A stretch of 64,000 nucleotides of DNA from Acidimicrobiales bacterium (lineage in GTDB: Bacteria; Actinomycetota; Acidimicrobiia; Acidimicrobiales; Aldehydirespiratoraceae): NCBI GenBank assembly GCA_041394245.1, contig JAWKIR010000002.1, positions 930,001-994,000 on the forward strand, read 5' to 3'. The notes beneath the pieces are model-generated. The model searched no databases and had not been told where the DNA came from. It saw only the letters and a program-made list of their open reading frames with translations. Positions 51,973-60,200 of this stretch are shown here, one piece after another. Numbering within the stretch: the stretch's first letter is position 1; each line of letters begins with the position of its first letter. The translations under genes and the position numbers were made by a program.

Positions 51973-52054
51973 TCGAGTCGTCGAGGTCAGACCTGGAGGT
52001 CCGGCGCGCTCCTTTCCTGGCTCGGGGAAGGCACGGGAAGCGACAGGTGCGAGA

Positions 52055-52516
52055 TCACGGGCGAGCCGCCAGACCGTGCCCACGCTCGATGGCGTCGGCC
52101 AGCTTCTCGGTGCCCTCGGGCGACACGTTCGCCCATCGTGCGGGGTCCCACACTTCGATCCGACGCAGCGCGCCGGTCACCACGACCGCCCGGTCGAGAC
52201 CGGCGATCTCGCGAAGGTGCGGCAGCAGGCGCACACGGCCCTGAGCATCGGGCACGACCTCGTCGGCCTGGCTCGCGAATGCCCGTAGCGCGTTGACGTT
52301 CACTTCGCCGGCAGCCACTCGCTCCTCGAGCGCATCGGCCATCCGGTCGAACTCGGCTGCCGGGAGAATCGCCAGGCAGTGGTCGAGCGGCGTCACGAAC
52401 GCCCCTTCGGCCAACTTCGCACGAAACGAGGCCGGAAGGATGAGGCGACCCTTGTCGTCGAGCGTGTGCTCGAAGTTCCCGACGAATCGTGCGTTGCTTC
52501 CCGACATCGTCGCCAC
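52055..52516 (-). CDS. mraZ: Division/cell-wall cluster regulator MraZ
   Basis: 153 residues (150 if ATG 52507 is used). Two SpoVT/AbrB-like halves, each with the MraZ motif: HTLDDKGRLILPASFRAKL (~16-34) and ADEVVPDAQGRVRLLPHLRE (~84-103). MraZ forms an octameric ring that binds repeated pentamers upstream of its own gene and controls the cluster. GTG 52516 has a GGGGGA site at 6 bp and is preferred. Directly upstream lie five 10-bp-phased pentamers, its likely operator. Confidence 0.96.
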   Translation of the reverse strand: MATMSGSNARFVGNFEHTLDDKGRLILPASFRAKLAEGAFVTPLDHCLAILPAAEFDRMADALEERVAAGEVNVNALRAFASQADEVVPDAQGRVRLLPHLREIAGLDRAVVVTGALRRIEVWDPARWANVSPEGTEKLADAIERGHGLAARP

Positions 52517-52540
52517 TGTGGTCCCCCTTTCCCCTCGGCA

Positions 52541-52585
52541 CTCCCTGGCCCTCCATGTCGCTCCACACTACTCCCATTCACACCA
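52541..52585 (-). promoter_or_regulatory. MraZ operator: five pentamers at 10-bp period, with mraZ -10
   Basis: Plus-strand pentamers CTCCC 52541, CTCCA 52551, CTCCA 52561, CTCCC 52571 and CACCA 52581, starting exactly 10 bp apart; on the minus strand they read GGGAG, TGGAG, TGGAG, GGGAG and TGGTG. Known MraZ sites are similar G-rich pentamers repeated every 10 bp. A TAGTGT -10 (minus, 52565-52570) lies inside the array, so bound MraZ would cover the core promoter. Confidence 0.75.
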
Positions 52586-52708
52586 CATTCGCAAGCGTTT
52601 CCTCCACAGGGAGCGCGAACGAACGCACGTTCGGTGACATTCGCGCCCGCGGCGCGTCGCGGCCTGCGGTCGACCACGCAAGGTGTGAACCCCGGTCCGG
52701 GGCCGGAT

Positions 52709-53380
52709 TCAGCGCAGACGAGCGAGCGCGTGGTCGACCGCGGCGACCACGTCGCGGCCGCCGATCCCGGCAACCCGGTCACGCCACGACCCACCGGCGA
52801 GCCCCGAGCCGGGGAGCGTCAACAGGCCGAACGTCGCCTCGGCGTCCCACCGACGATGGACGAGACACTGGAAGCGGGCCCACTCCCGCGTGCGCCGCTG
52901 GCTGATCCCGACCAGCTTCCGGCCCTCTGCCGTCACCTCTCCGGGGCCGAGGCCGGCGAAGCACACGTGCGGCGACCAGCTGGTCGACTCCATCGGACCG
53001 TGATGGGCCTCGAGCCCGATGATCCCGAGCCCGTCCAGGGCGTCGACCCACACCTCGGCGAGCCAGTCGGCGGCCCTGCTCACGTCGTCGACCCACAGCG
53101 GATCGCCTGCCGGAAGCCAGACATCGAGCCACACGTGCTCGTCGGGCACGAGGAGCACCGCTCCCCCGCCGCTGCGTCGACGCACCACCGAGATCCCACG
53201 CGATGCCGCGACGGCGGTGTCGACGTCACCCTCCGACTGGCTGCTCCCGAGCGCGACCGCGGGCGCATCGACGACCATCTCCTGCACGGTGCGCCGCCGG
53301 ACCGACGGCGGTGTCGTCTCGTGCAGAACGGAGGCGGGACCGTGCCTCGTCTCCCATGTGAACACGGCCGCGGACGTCAC
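52709..53380 (-). CDS. Lipoate/biotin protein ligase-family protein
   Basis: 223 residues, LplA/BirA-like fold. VVRRRSGGGAVLLVPDEHVWLDV (the RRxxGGGxV motif, ~70-90) and GEVTAEGRKLVGISQRRTREWARFQ (~145-170) with the catalytic-type Lys of GRKLVG. Would attach lipoate or octanoate to carrier domains, or act as an amidotransferase; which is unclear, and no 2-oxoacid dehydrogenase gene is adjacent. The GTG start overlaps the HNH gene stop. The upstream region of the ORF lacks homology. Confidence 0.8.
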   Translation of the reverse strand: MTSAAVFTWETRHGPASVLHETTPPSVRRRTVQEMVVDAPAVALGSSQSEGDVDTAVAASRGISVVRRRSGGGAVLLVPDEHVWLDVWLPAGDPLWVDDVSRAADWLAEVWVDALDGLGIIGLEAHHGPMESTSWSPHVCFAGLGPGEVTAEGRKLVGISQRRTREWARFQCLVHRRWDAEATFGLLTLPGSGLAGGSWRDRVAGIGGRDVVAAVDHALARLR

Positions 53381-53883
53381 GCGCTCCGACGGTCTGCGGT
53401 GAGGTACCGCGCCCACACATGCGGCACGGAGCCTGCGGCCACCTCGATCCATGTGCTCGGTGGCGGTGGCCCGGGCCGGCGGGTGAGCCGCATGGTGGTC
53501 TCCCCGAGGAGACGATCACGCTTGGTCCCGTTGCAGCGATGGCAGGCGGCGACGACATTGTCCCAGGTGTGCCCCCCACCACGACTGCGCGGCACCACAT
53601 GGTCGACCGTCTCGGCGTGGACACCGCAGTACTGGCAGGTGTGCGCATCCCGCACGAGCACGCCACGACGGTTGGGAGCACGATGCGTCGGGTACGGCAC
53701 GTGGACATAGCGGCTCAGACGCACCACCGACGGCTCGTCGAGCGCGAGACGTTCGGAGCGGATGCGCCGACCCGAGGCGTGGAGCAACTCGACCTTCTCG
53801 GCGAGGATCAGACACACCGCTCGGCGCGTGGGCACGACCGACAGCGGCTCGAACGTCGCATTGAGAACGAGTACCCCGGCCAT
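53377..53883 (-). CDS. HNH endonuclease-family protein
   Basis: 168 residues. N-terminal VLVLNATFEPLSVVPTRRAVCLIL, then the HNH core CQYCG ... VDHVVPRSRGGGHTWDNVVAACHRCNGTKRDR (split over ~83-121): two zinc CxxC pairs with DH and N-H residues. This short, very widespread actinobacterial and cyanobacterial type is chromosomal and not clearly tied to mobile DNA; its substrate is unknown. 9 bp after a small unknown gene, in the ROK operon. Confidence 0.88.
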   Translation of the reverse strand: MAGVLVLNATFEPLSVVPTRRAVCLILAEKVELLHASGRRIRSERLALDEPSVVRLSRYVHVPYPTHRAPNRRGVLVRDAHTCQYCGVHAETVDHVVPRSRGGGHTWDNVVAACHRCNGTKRDRLLGETTMRLTRRPGPPPPSTWIEVAAGSVPHVWARYLTADRRSA

Positions 53884-53892
53884 CCGCAGAAC

Positions 53893-54150
53893 CTACCGAA
53901 CCGAGCGACGCCGGTTCTCGGCTTTGCACCACGACAACCAGGCGATCAGATCGTCGGGTTCGAGTGGATGGGCGGGATCGCCGTATTGCGTGGTTGCCCG
54001 AAACGCGAGCATCGCAGGATCGGGCACGGGAAGGAAGGGCCGGCGTCGCCACCAGCCGTCGGGGATCATCCGCCGGAACTGGACGAGAGCGGTGACCCAG
54101 AGGCCGGGTTCGCGCACGACGGCGGCGGCGGCCCGGCGAACCTCACCCAT
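53893..54150 (-). CDS. Small conserved-looking hypothetical
   Basis: 85 residues. Trp- and Pro-rich core PDGWWRRRPFLPVPDPAMLAFRATTQYG split over ~31-58, then DDLIAWLSWCKA. I have the impression of a recurrent actinobacterial hypothetical of this shape, but no function is known to me. ATG 54150 overlaps the ROK stop by 8 bp, so it is translationally coupled; soluble, no TM segment. Confidence 0.7.
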   Translation of the reverse strand: MGEVRRAAAAVVREPGLWVTALVQFRRMIPDGWWRRRPFLPVPDPAMLAFRATTQYGDPAHPLEPDDLIAWLSWCKAENRRRSVR

Positions 54151-55051
54151 CGATCGTCGCATCCGTCTCGTTGCCCAGCACATCGATGCCCAGGCCGACG
54201 AAGCCGACCGCCGCCGCCCCCACCAGTGGCCCGTCGGCGCCGAGCGCGGCCGGCCGGATCACGGTGCCCATCGAGTGCTGAAGTGTCGCAACTCGATCGA
54301 TCTCCGCCTGCGCCGCGGCGAAGAAGATCTCGCCATAGCCGAGGGCGACCGAACCGGCGACCACGGCGAGTTGGAGGTCGAGCAGGTTCGCGACCGAACC
54401 GACCGCTCGGCCGACCATCGTGCCGGCGCGGATCCGTTCGTCGTCGTCGGCCTCCTCGGCGGGCGCACCGGTTCGAAAGGCGATACCCGTCCCGCTCGCC
54501 TCGGCCTCGAGCACGCCCTGCACGTGGCCGGGCAGCGACGTGCCGTTCGGCTCCACCACCATGTGACCGATGTGACCGGCATTGCCCTCGTTGCCATCGA
54601 GGAGGCGACCATCGAGCACGATGCCGCCACCCACACCGGTCGAGACGACCATCCCGATGTAGTTGCGCACGCCCCGCGCCGCGCCCTTCCAGCCCTCGGC
54701 CAGTGCCAGTGCCTTCGCGTCGTTGTCGACGAAGGTCGGGAGTCCGGTGAGGTCGGCGATCCGACCGTGGAGGGGAAAGTCCCGCCAGGCGGTGATGTTG
54801 AGCGGCGACACCGCCACGCCGCCCGCCCGCATCGGACCCCCGGACCCGACGCCGCACACGTCGACACCCGAGAGGTCGATTCCGGCGATCAGCCCGGCCA
54901 GACGGTCGAACAACTCCTCGCCGTCGGTGGCACCGGTCGACGCGACCCGCGCCCGGTCGCGTACCCGTCCGTCGATCCCGACTAGGGCCACCTCGAACTT
55001 GGTGCCTCCGATGTCGATCGCGAGCGCGGTGTCGGGAACGTCTGCTGCCAC
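54143..55051 (-). CDS. ROK-family sugar kinase (glucokinase-like), zinc site degenerate
   Basis: 302 residues. ATP phosphate-1 loop AIDIGGTKFEVALVG (~11-25), phosphate-2 VVSTGVGGGIVLDG (~130), catalytic Asp in PTFVDNDAKALALAE (~105) and NEGNAGHIGHMVV (~150). Actinobacterial glucokinases of this family phosphorylate glucose with ATP or polyphosphate. The usual ROK zinc motif with CxCGxxGC is absent: SLPGHVQGVLEAEASG stands in its place, so structural zinc is probably lost and specificity is uncertain. GTG 55051 is 6 bases after TATGTT. Confidence 0.85.
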   Translation of the reverse strand: MAADVPDTALAIDIGGTKFEVALVGIDGRVRDRARVASTGATDGEELFDRLAGLIAGIDLSGVDVCGVGSGGPMRAGGVAVSPLNITAWRDFPLHGRIADLTGLPTFVDNDAKALALAEGWKGAARGVRNYIGMVVSTGVGGGIVLDGRLLDGNEGNAGHIGHMVVEPNGTSLPGHVQGVLEAEASGTGIAFRTGAPAEEADDDERIRAGTMVGRAVGSVANLLDLQLAVVAGSVALGYGEIFFAAAQAEIDRVATLQHSMGTVIRPAALGADGPLVGAAAVGFVGLGIDVLGNETDATIDG

Positions 55052-55057
55052 CCGCTC

Positions 55058-55063
55058 AACATA
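55058..55063 (-). promoter_or_regulatory. ROK operon -10 element (leaderless)
   Basis: TATGTT on the minus strand, 6 bases before GTG 55051. Would drive ROK, the small unknown, HNH and lipoate-ligase genes. Confidence 0.5.
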
Positions 55064-55117
55064 CGGCCTCACGCCATCGCGGTGGTGTCCCGCCGCCCGC
55101 ACCACCACGATTCGTCC

Positions 55118-55123
55118 TACGCT
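55118..55123 (+). promoter_or_regulatory. Candidate -10 of moxR-DUF58-tgpA
   Basis: TACGCT, giving a leader of about 25 nt that carries GGAGG (55146-55150) 4 bp before GTG 55155. Unlike the leaderless genes nearby, this operon has a normal ribosome-binding site. Confidence 0.4.
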
Positions 55124-55154
55124 CTACGCCGACACGACCGCGTGCGGAGGCTCT

Positions 55155-56168
55155 GTGACGACAACCGATGAACACCCCGAGGCGGCCCGGGGCGGCCACG
55201 CGACCTCCCACGGCGCCTGCGAAGGGTTCGCCGAACGGTTCACATCGATTCGTCACAACGTCGAACGCGTCGTGCGGGGAAAGACCGACGTGATCCACCT
55301 GATGGTGCTCGCGCTCGTGTGCGACGGGCATGTGTTGGTCGAGGATGTGCCCGGCGTGGGGAAGACCAGCCTGGGAAAGGCGTTGGCCCGCAGCGTCGAC
55401 GGCAAGTTCGGCCGCGTGCAGTTCACCCCCGACCTCCTGCCGACCGACGTCACCGGGGTGTCGGTGTGGAATCGTTCGCAGGACGCGTTCGAGTTCCGTC
55501 CCGGCCCGATCTTCTCCGATGTCCTGCTCGCCGACGAGATCAATCGGGCCTCGCCGAAGACCCAGTCGGCCCTGCTCGAGGCGATGGCCGAGCGACAGGT
55601 CACCTCCGACGGCGTGACCCACCTCCTCGGATCACCGTTCATGGTCATCGCCACACAGAACCCGATCGAGCACGAGGGCACGTATGCATTGCCCGAAGCC
55701 CAACTCGATCGGTTCCTGATGCGGCTCAGCATCGGCTATCCCGCCCGCGAGGCCGAGGCGACCATTCTCGAATCCCAGGGCGGGACCACACATCTTGCCG
55801 ACACGCTTCCGCCGGTCGTGACCGCAGCAGAAGTTTGCGAGATGTCGGAGTCGGTCGAGAACGTCTATGTCGCTCCGGCGTTGCGTTCGTACCTGCTCGA
55901 CCTCGCCGAGGCGACCCGTCGGCACGGCTCATTGTCGCTCGGCCTCTCCCCGCGCGGGGTACTCGCCCTTCAGCGCGTGGCCCGGGCCCAGGCCGCGTCG
56001 CAGGGGCGGACCTATGCGACACCCGACGACGTGAAGGCACTCGCTCGCGTCGTGATGCCGCACCGCCTCCTCGTGACCCCGGAGGTCCGCATGCGCGGTG
56101 TGAAACCCTCCGACATCGTCGCCGAGATTCTCGACGGCGTGCCCGTGCCGCGGCCCGAGTCGAGCTGA
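55155..56168 (+). CDS. MoxR-family AAA+ ATPase
   Basis: 337 residues. Walker A DVPGVGKTSLGKAL (~65-78), Walker B LLADEINRASPKTQSALLEAM split over ~120-140, sensor 1 IATQNPIEHEGTYALPEAQLDRF (split), C-terminal helical lid. MoxR ATPases act with DUF58/VWA partners in folding or activating envelope proteins; the DUF58 and transglutaminase genes follow at once. The GTG start has GGAGG; the ORF extends upstream antisense to ROK without homology. Confidence 0.95.
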   Translation: MTTTDEHPEAARGGHATSHGACEGFAERFTSIRHNVERVVRGKTDVIHLMVLALVCDGHVLVEDVPGVGKTSLGKALARSVDGKFGRVQFTPDLLPTDVTGVSVWNRSQDAFEFRPGPIFSDVLLADEINRASPKTQSALLEAMAERQVTSDGVTHLLGSPFMVIATQNPIEHEGTYALPEAQLDRFLMRLSIGYPAREAEATILESQGGTTHLADTLPPVVTAAEVCEMSESVENVYVAPALRSYLLDLAEATRRHGSLSLGLSPRGVLALQRVARAQAASQGRTYATPDDVKALARVVMPHRLLVTPEVRMRGVKPSDIVAEILDGVPVPRPESS

Positions 56169-56169
56169 C

Positions 56170-57330
56170 ATGCCGACCCGGGCCGGCTGGGGGGTGCTGA
56201 CCGCGGGGATCGTGATGCTCCTCGCGGGCCGCATCGTCGGCGGGCTCGAATTCATGGTTCCGGGCGCTGCCGCGATCCTCGCGGTGGTCGGGGCCGTCGT
56301 GGTGCGGCGCCTCCGCCCGTCCCGCATCGCGATCGCGAAGCAGCTCACCCCGCCGCGCGTGCCGGCGGGCGACCCGGCCCGCGTCGATCTCGAGATCATC
56401 AATCGCTCGAAGCATCGGTCACCCTTGCTGCGGCTCCACGACGAGGTCACCGGCACCCGCGGCGTCCAGCTCTCCATCGCCTCCCTGCCCGGCGAGGGAT
56501 CGGCCCGGGGCGCCTACCGGCTGCCGACGACCCGCCGGGGGGTTCTCGCATTGGGACCGACCCGGATCGACGACGTCGACCCGCTCGGCCTGGCCCGACG
56601 ATCACACGTGCTCGAGTCGACGGTTCGCCTGATCGTGCACCCGCTGATCGAGGCGATTCCCGTCCGCCGGGTGCCGTCCGGCGACGACCCTCTGCTCGGC
56701 GAAGAACTCCGGCGCTCGTTGGGCCTGAGTGACGAAGAGTTCGACGGACTCCGCCCGTACTCCCCGGGCGACGACCTTCGCCGGATCCACTGGGCCTCGT
56801 CGGCACGGCAGGACGAGCTGCAGGTTCGTCAGTTCCGACCGCCGCGCCACGGGCGACTGACGGTCGCGATCGACACCCGCCCGCCGGGCGACTCGCCCGA
56901 GGCACTCGACATCACCACCTCGATCGCCGCGTCGATCACTGCCTCGGTGCTCGCGGCGGGCGACGCCACCCGGGTCGAGACCACCGATGGCCGATCGACT
57001 CCCCTCGTCCACGGCAACGCCCAGCTCGATCACATCCTCGAGTTCCTGGCCCTGCTCGAGGACGGCAGCCCCACGGTCCATCCGGCGGTGCCGACCGATG
57101 CCGGGACCGTCGTGGTCGTCACCACCGACGCCACGATCGCCGCCGACCGGGCCGCCCGCCAGACGTTGGCCCAACGGCTCCGGGCCCGAATCGTGATCAC
57201 GTGCGATGCCACGGCGTGGGGTTCGGCGGACACCGGCCACTCGTCGGGCGACTGGATCCATCTCACCGGCCCCGGCCAGCTCGCCGCGCTCTGGCGACTC
57301 GAGCACCACCGCAGCGCGGCCACCCTCTGA
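56170..57330 (+). CDS. DUF58 domain protein, membrane-anchored
   Basis: 386 residues. Two adjacent N-terminal TM segments (~5-20 and ~24-42), a beta-rich region, then the DUF58/VWA-like domain with DEEFDGLRPYSPGDDLRRIHWASSARQDELQVRQF split over ~180-215, the family signature. Usually partners MoxR. ATG one base after the moxR stop; its stop overlaps the tgpA ATG. Confidence 0.93.
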   Translation: MPTRAGWGVLTAGIVMLLAGRIVGGLEFMVPGAAAILAVVGAVVVRRLRPSRIAIAKQLTPPRVPAGDPARVDLEIINRSKHRSPLLRLHDEVTGTRGVQLSIASLPGEGSARGAYRLPTTRRGVLALGPTRIDDVDPLGLARRSHVLESTVRLIVHPLIEAIPVRRVPSGDDPLLGEELRRSLGLSDEEFDGLRPYSPGDDLRRIHWASSARQDELQVRQFRPPRHGRLTVAIDTRPPGDSPEALDITTSIAASITASVLAAGDATRVETTDGRSTPLVHGNAQLDHILEFLALLEDGSPTVHPAVPTDAGTVVVVTTDATIAADRAARQTLAQRLRARIVITCDATAWGSADTGHSSGDWIHLTGPGQLAALWRLEHHRSAATL

Positions 57331-59690
57331 TGTCGCTGCGTCGCAACGTTCTCCTCGCCGCCGAGATCGCCCTGGTCGCCTTGACGATCGTCGCCTCGAT
57401 CTCGCTCGAGCGGCTGTTCGCCGACACGTCGTTCCTGCGCGACCTGCTGATCCTCGCGGTCGGCTCCCATACCGTCGCCGCCGTTTGCCGTCGGGCCCAG
57501 CTGTCGATGATCTGGGCGACGGTGATCAGCGGCCTCTCGCTGGTCGTGCTCGCGACGGCGGTCTTCTATCCCGACAACTCGGCGCTCGTGTTCCCGACGG
57601 CGGAGACGCTGCGCCTGCTCGGCGACGATCTTCGCGAGGCCTGGCGGGTCTTCGGCGAAGACGCCGCCCCGGTACCGCCGCTGCGGGGGTTCCTCGTGAC
57701 CACGTCGGTGCTCACCTGGTACGGCGTGTTCCTCGCCGACTGGGCCGCGTTTCGGCTGCGCTCGCCGCTGGAGGCCGTGGCGCCGGCCACGGCATTGTTC
57801 GTCTTCGCGTCGCTGATGGGCGTCGACCGCAACGAGATCGCCCACGGCATGCTCTTCGCCGGCGGAGTGTTGGCGGTGTTGCTCACCATGCGGGCGGAGC
57901 GGCAGGTCCGTGAGGAGGTGTGGGTCGCCGGCGGAGCCTCCGCCGGCGTGCAGTCGACGCTGCGGATCGGCGGGGCCGCCGGCGTCGTCGTCGTGATCCT
58001 CGCCGCCCTCGTCGCACCGCAGGTCCCGGGGGCGACGGCGCAACCCCTCATCGACATCACCAGCATCAATGACGGCCCGGAGACCCGCTCGGTGTTGAGC
58101 CCGCTCGTCGAGGTTTCCGCGTCATTGGTGAACCAGCGTGACGTCGAGCTGTTCTCGGTGCGGGTCGACCGCGACCGACAGGACTACTGGCGCATGATGG
58201 CGCTCACGAGATTCGAGGACGAGATCTGGCGCCGGAGCTCGAACTTCGACGAGGCCCGTGGTGCCGTCGACAGCAACATCGATGCGACCGTCCCGACCAA
58301 CCCGGTGATCCAGGAGTTCACGATCACCGGACTCGGCAACATCTATCTGCCGGCCGCCTACGAACTGAGCGAGGTCATCGACAACGGCGGCATCGACCTC
58401 GAGTACGAAGTGGCCACCGGCGCCCTCGTGGTCGAGCGGGGGCTCGACCAGATTCCCCGGGGTCTCACCTACACCGTCGAGTCACAGGTCCCCGACTACT
58501 CCCCCGGCGATCTTCCGGCCGACGCCACCGAGGGGCTGAGCCGGGGCTTCGTCGAGGAGCACACCCAACTCCCGCCATCGTGCGCCACCGGCGAGTCGAC
58601 GCTCGACACGGGGTGCTGGCCGACCGAGGTGAGTGATCTGGCCGCCGAGATCGTGGCGGACGCCACCACCGACTACGAGCGGGTGCGTGCCCTCCAGAGC
58701 TTCTTCCTCGACCCGGCCCGCTTCACCTACGACATCGACGTGGCGTTGCGTCACGACATCAACTCCATGACCGAGTTCCTCGACCGCGGGCGCGGCTATT
58801 GCGAACAGTTCGCCTCCACGTTCGCGGCGATGGCCCGCTCCCTGGGGATCCCGTCCCGCGTGGCGGTCGGGTTCACGTGGGGCGAGTGGAGCCCCACCCG
58901 CAACGAGTTCGTGGTGCGGGGGGAGCACGCCCACGCGTGGCCCGAGATCTACTTCGCCGGTGTCGGCTGGGTGATCTTCGATCCGACACCCGGTCGCAGC
59001 CGCGGCCTCGACGGCGACATCACCGGCCTCGACACGCCCCAGCAGACGGGCCCCCAGGACGATCCGAGCTTCGTCGACGAGACCCCGACGACCACCACCG
59101 AGCCGGCGACACCCGACCCGAACGCAGGGGACTTCGGCCTTCCCCCCCGCAGCACCACCACGCTCGCTCCGAACACCGCAGCCGGCGCCGGTCCGGCGGC
59201 CACCCCGCCCGGCGACAGCGGCGGCTCGTTCCCCGCGGCCGTCGCCGCGGTCCTCCTCGGCATCGTCGCGCTCGTCGGGTTCGTCCCTGCGGTGCAGTTC
59301 CTGCGTCGACGTCGCCGACTCGGTCTCGTCGCCGCCGACCCCGTCGGGCGCGGCGAAGTCGCCTGGGACGACGCCGTCGGGGCGTTGCGCCTGCTCGGAC
59401 TCACCGGCTCCCCCGATCAGACCCCGCACGAGTTCGCGTCGATGGCCGAATCGCGGCGCCGCGAGATCGGTCCGATCCGGCTCCTGGCGGATCAGGTCAC
59501 CGCATTGCGCTACTCCGAGGGGGCCGACGCCGTCACCCACGCACTCGCGGCGCAGGAGTCGGCGGCCGAGATCGTGGGCCGCTGCCGACGCCAGGTGGGT
59601 CGGACCCGCCTGCTCGGCGAGGCACTCGATCCCCGCACACTTCTCAGACCGGCTCCGGCGCCGCTGTCGCTGCGGGCGGCGGGAGGCTGA
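57330..59690 (+). CDS. TgpA-type membrane transglutaminase-like protein
   Basis: 786 residues. Five to six N-terminal TM segments (1-240), an extracytoplasmic region with the transglutaminase core: Cys in GRGYCEQFASTFAAMARSLG (~489), His in EHAHAWPEIY and Asp in WVIFDPTPG. A Pro/Thr-rich linker, one more TM (~630-650: FPAAVAAVLLGIVALVGFVPAV) and a cytoplasmic DUF4129-like tail follow. Completes the moxR-DUF58-tgpA operon, probably for protein crosslinking or processing at the envelope. Confidence 0.94.
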   Translation: MSLRRNVLLAAEIALVALTIVASISLERLFADTSFLRDLLILAVGSHTVAAVCRRAQLSMIWATVISGLSLVVLATAVFYPDNSALVFPTAETLRLLGDDLREAWRVFGEDAAPVPPLRGFLVTTSVLTWYGVFLADWAAFRLRSPLEAVAPATALFVFASLMGVDRNEIAHGMLFAGGVLAVLLTMRAERQVREEVWVAGGASAGVQSTLRIGGAAGVVVVILAALVAPQVPGATAQPLIDITSINDGPETRSVLSPLVEVSASLVNQRDVELFSVRVDRDRQDYWRMMALTRFEDEIWRRSSNFDEARGAVDSNIDATVPTNPVIQEFTITGLGNIYLPAAYELSEVIDNGGIDLEYEVATGALVVERGLDQIPRGLTYTVESQVPDYSPGDLPADATEGLSRGFVEEHTQLPPSCATGESTLDTGCWPTEVSDLAAEIVADATTDYERVRALQSFFLDPARFTYDIDVALRHDINSMTEFLDRGRGYCEQFASTFAAMARSLGIPSRVAVGFTWGEWSPTRNEFVVRGEHAHAWPEIYFAGVGWVIFDPTPGRSRGLDGDITGLDTPQQTGPQDDPSFVDETPTTTTEPATPDPNAGDFGLPPRSTTTLAPNTAAGAGPAATPPGDSGGSFPAAVAAVLLGIVALVGFVPAVQFLRRRRRLGLVAADPVGRGEVAWDDAVGALRLLGLTGSPDQTPHEFASMAESRRREIGPIRLLADQVTALRYSEGADAVTHALAAQESAAEIVGRCRRQVGRTRLLGEALDPRTLLRPAPAPLSLRAAGG

Positions 59691-60074
59691 TCAGTCGAGA
59701 TCGTCGGGCCGCTGGAACCGCTCGCGCATCCGCGAGCCCGCACCGCCGAGCGCATCGCCGAACCCGCCGCCGCGAAAACTCTGCGTCATCTGCTCGAGGC
59801 CGACCCGGCCCAGCTTGCGGGCGTTGTTCTCGAACCAGAGCAGGCTGGCGAGCATCAAGAGGAAACCCCCGAAGGCGAGAATGAACGAGGTCGACAGCAA
59901 CGCCACCATCAACACGGCGCCGACGACGAACCCGAGCGACGCCCACTTCAGGTTGCGGAACGCGTGGGTGTAGACGGTCGTCTGCGCGACCTCGCGAGCG
60001 AGCGCGGGATCGGACTCATACAAGTGATCTTCGATCTCGCTGAGGATGCGTTGTTCGTCCTCGGAAAGCGGCAC
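59691..60074 (-). CDS. DUF3040 membrane protein
   Basis: 127 residues. PLSEDEQRILSEIEDHLYESDPALA (split over ~2-26) is the DUF3040 signature, followed by two TM segments (~44-63, WASLGFVVGAVLMVALLSTS, and ~66-82). Restricted largely to actinomycetes; function unknown. GTG with GGAGGAG 8 bp upstream. Stops are back to back with tgpA (59690/59691), leaving no room for a terminator. Confidence 0.88.
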   Translation of the reverse strand: MPLSEDEQRILSEIEDHLYESDPALAREVAQTTVYTHAFRNLKWASLGFVVGAVLMVALLSTSFILAFGGFLLMLASLLWFENNARKLGRVGLEQMTQSFRGGGFGDALGGAGSRMRERFQRPDDLD

Positions 60075-60200
60075 CGACCTACTCCTCCAGCCCTGACCTT
60101 CTGGCGTCCAGTGTCGCACAGCGCCCACCCTTGGACAACGCGCGTGCCCGTTCGATTTCCCGAATCCTCGAATCGGGTTCGCGCGCAGCACGTCGGATGA

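Noticed and set aside
53377..53883. HNH gene as part of a mobile element or restriction system
   Set aside because: No terminal repeats, integrase or methyltransferase nearby; it sits in a coupled housekeeping operon with matching composition.
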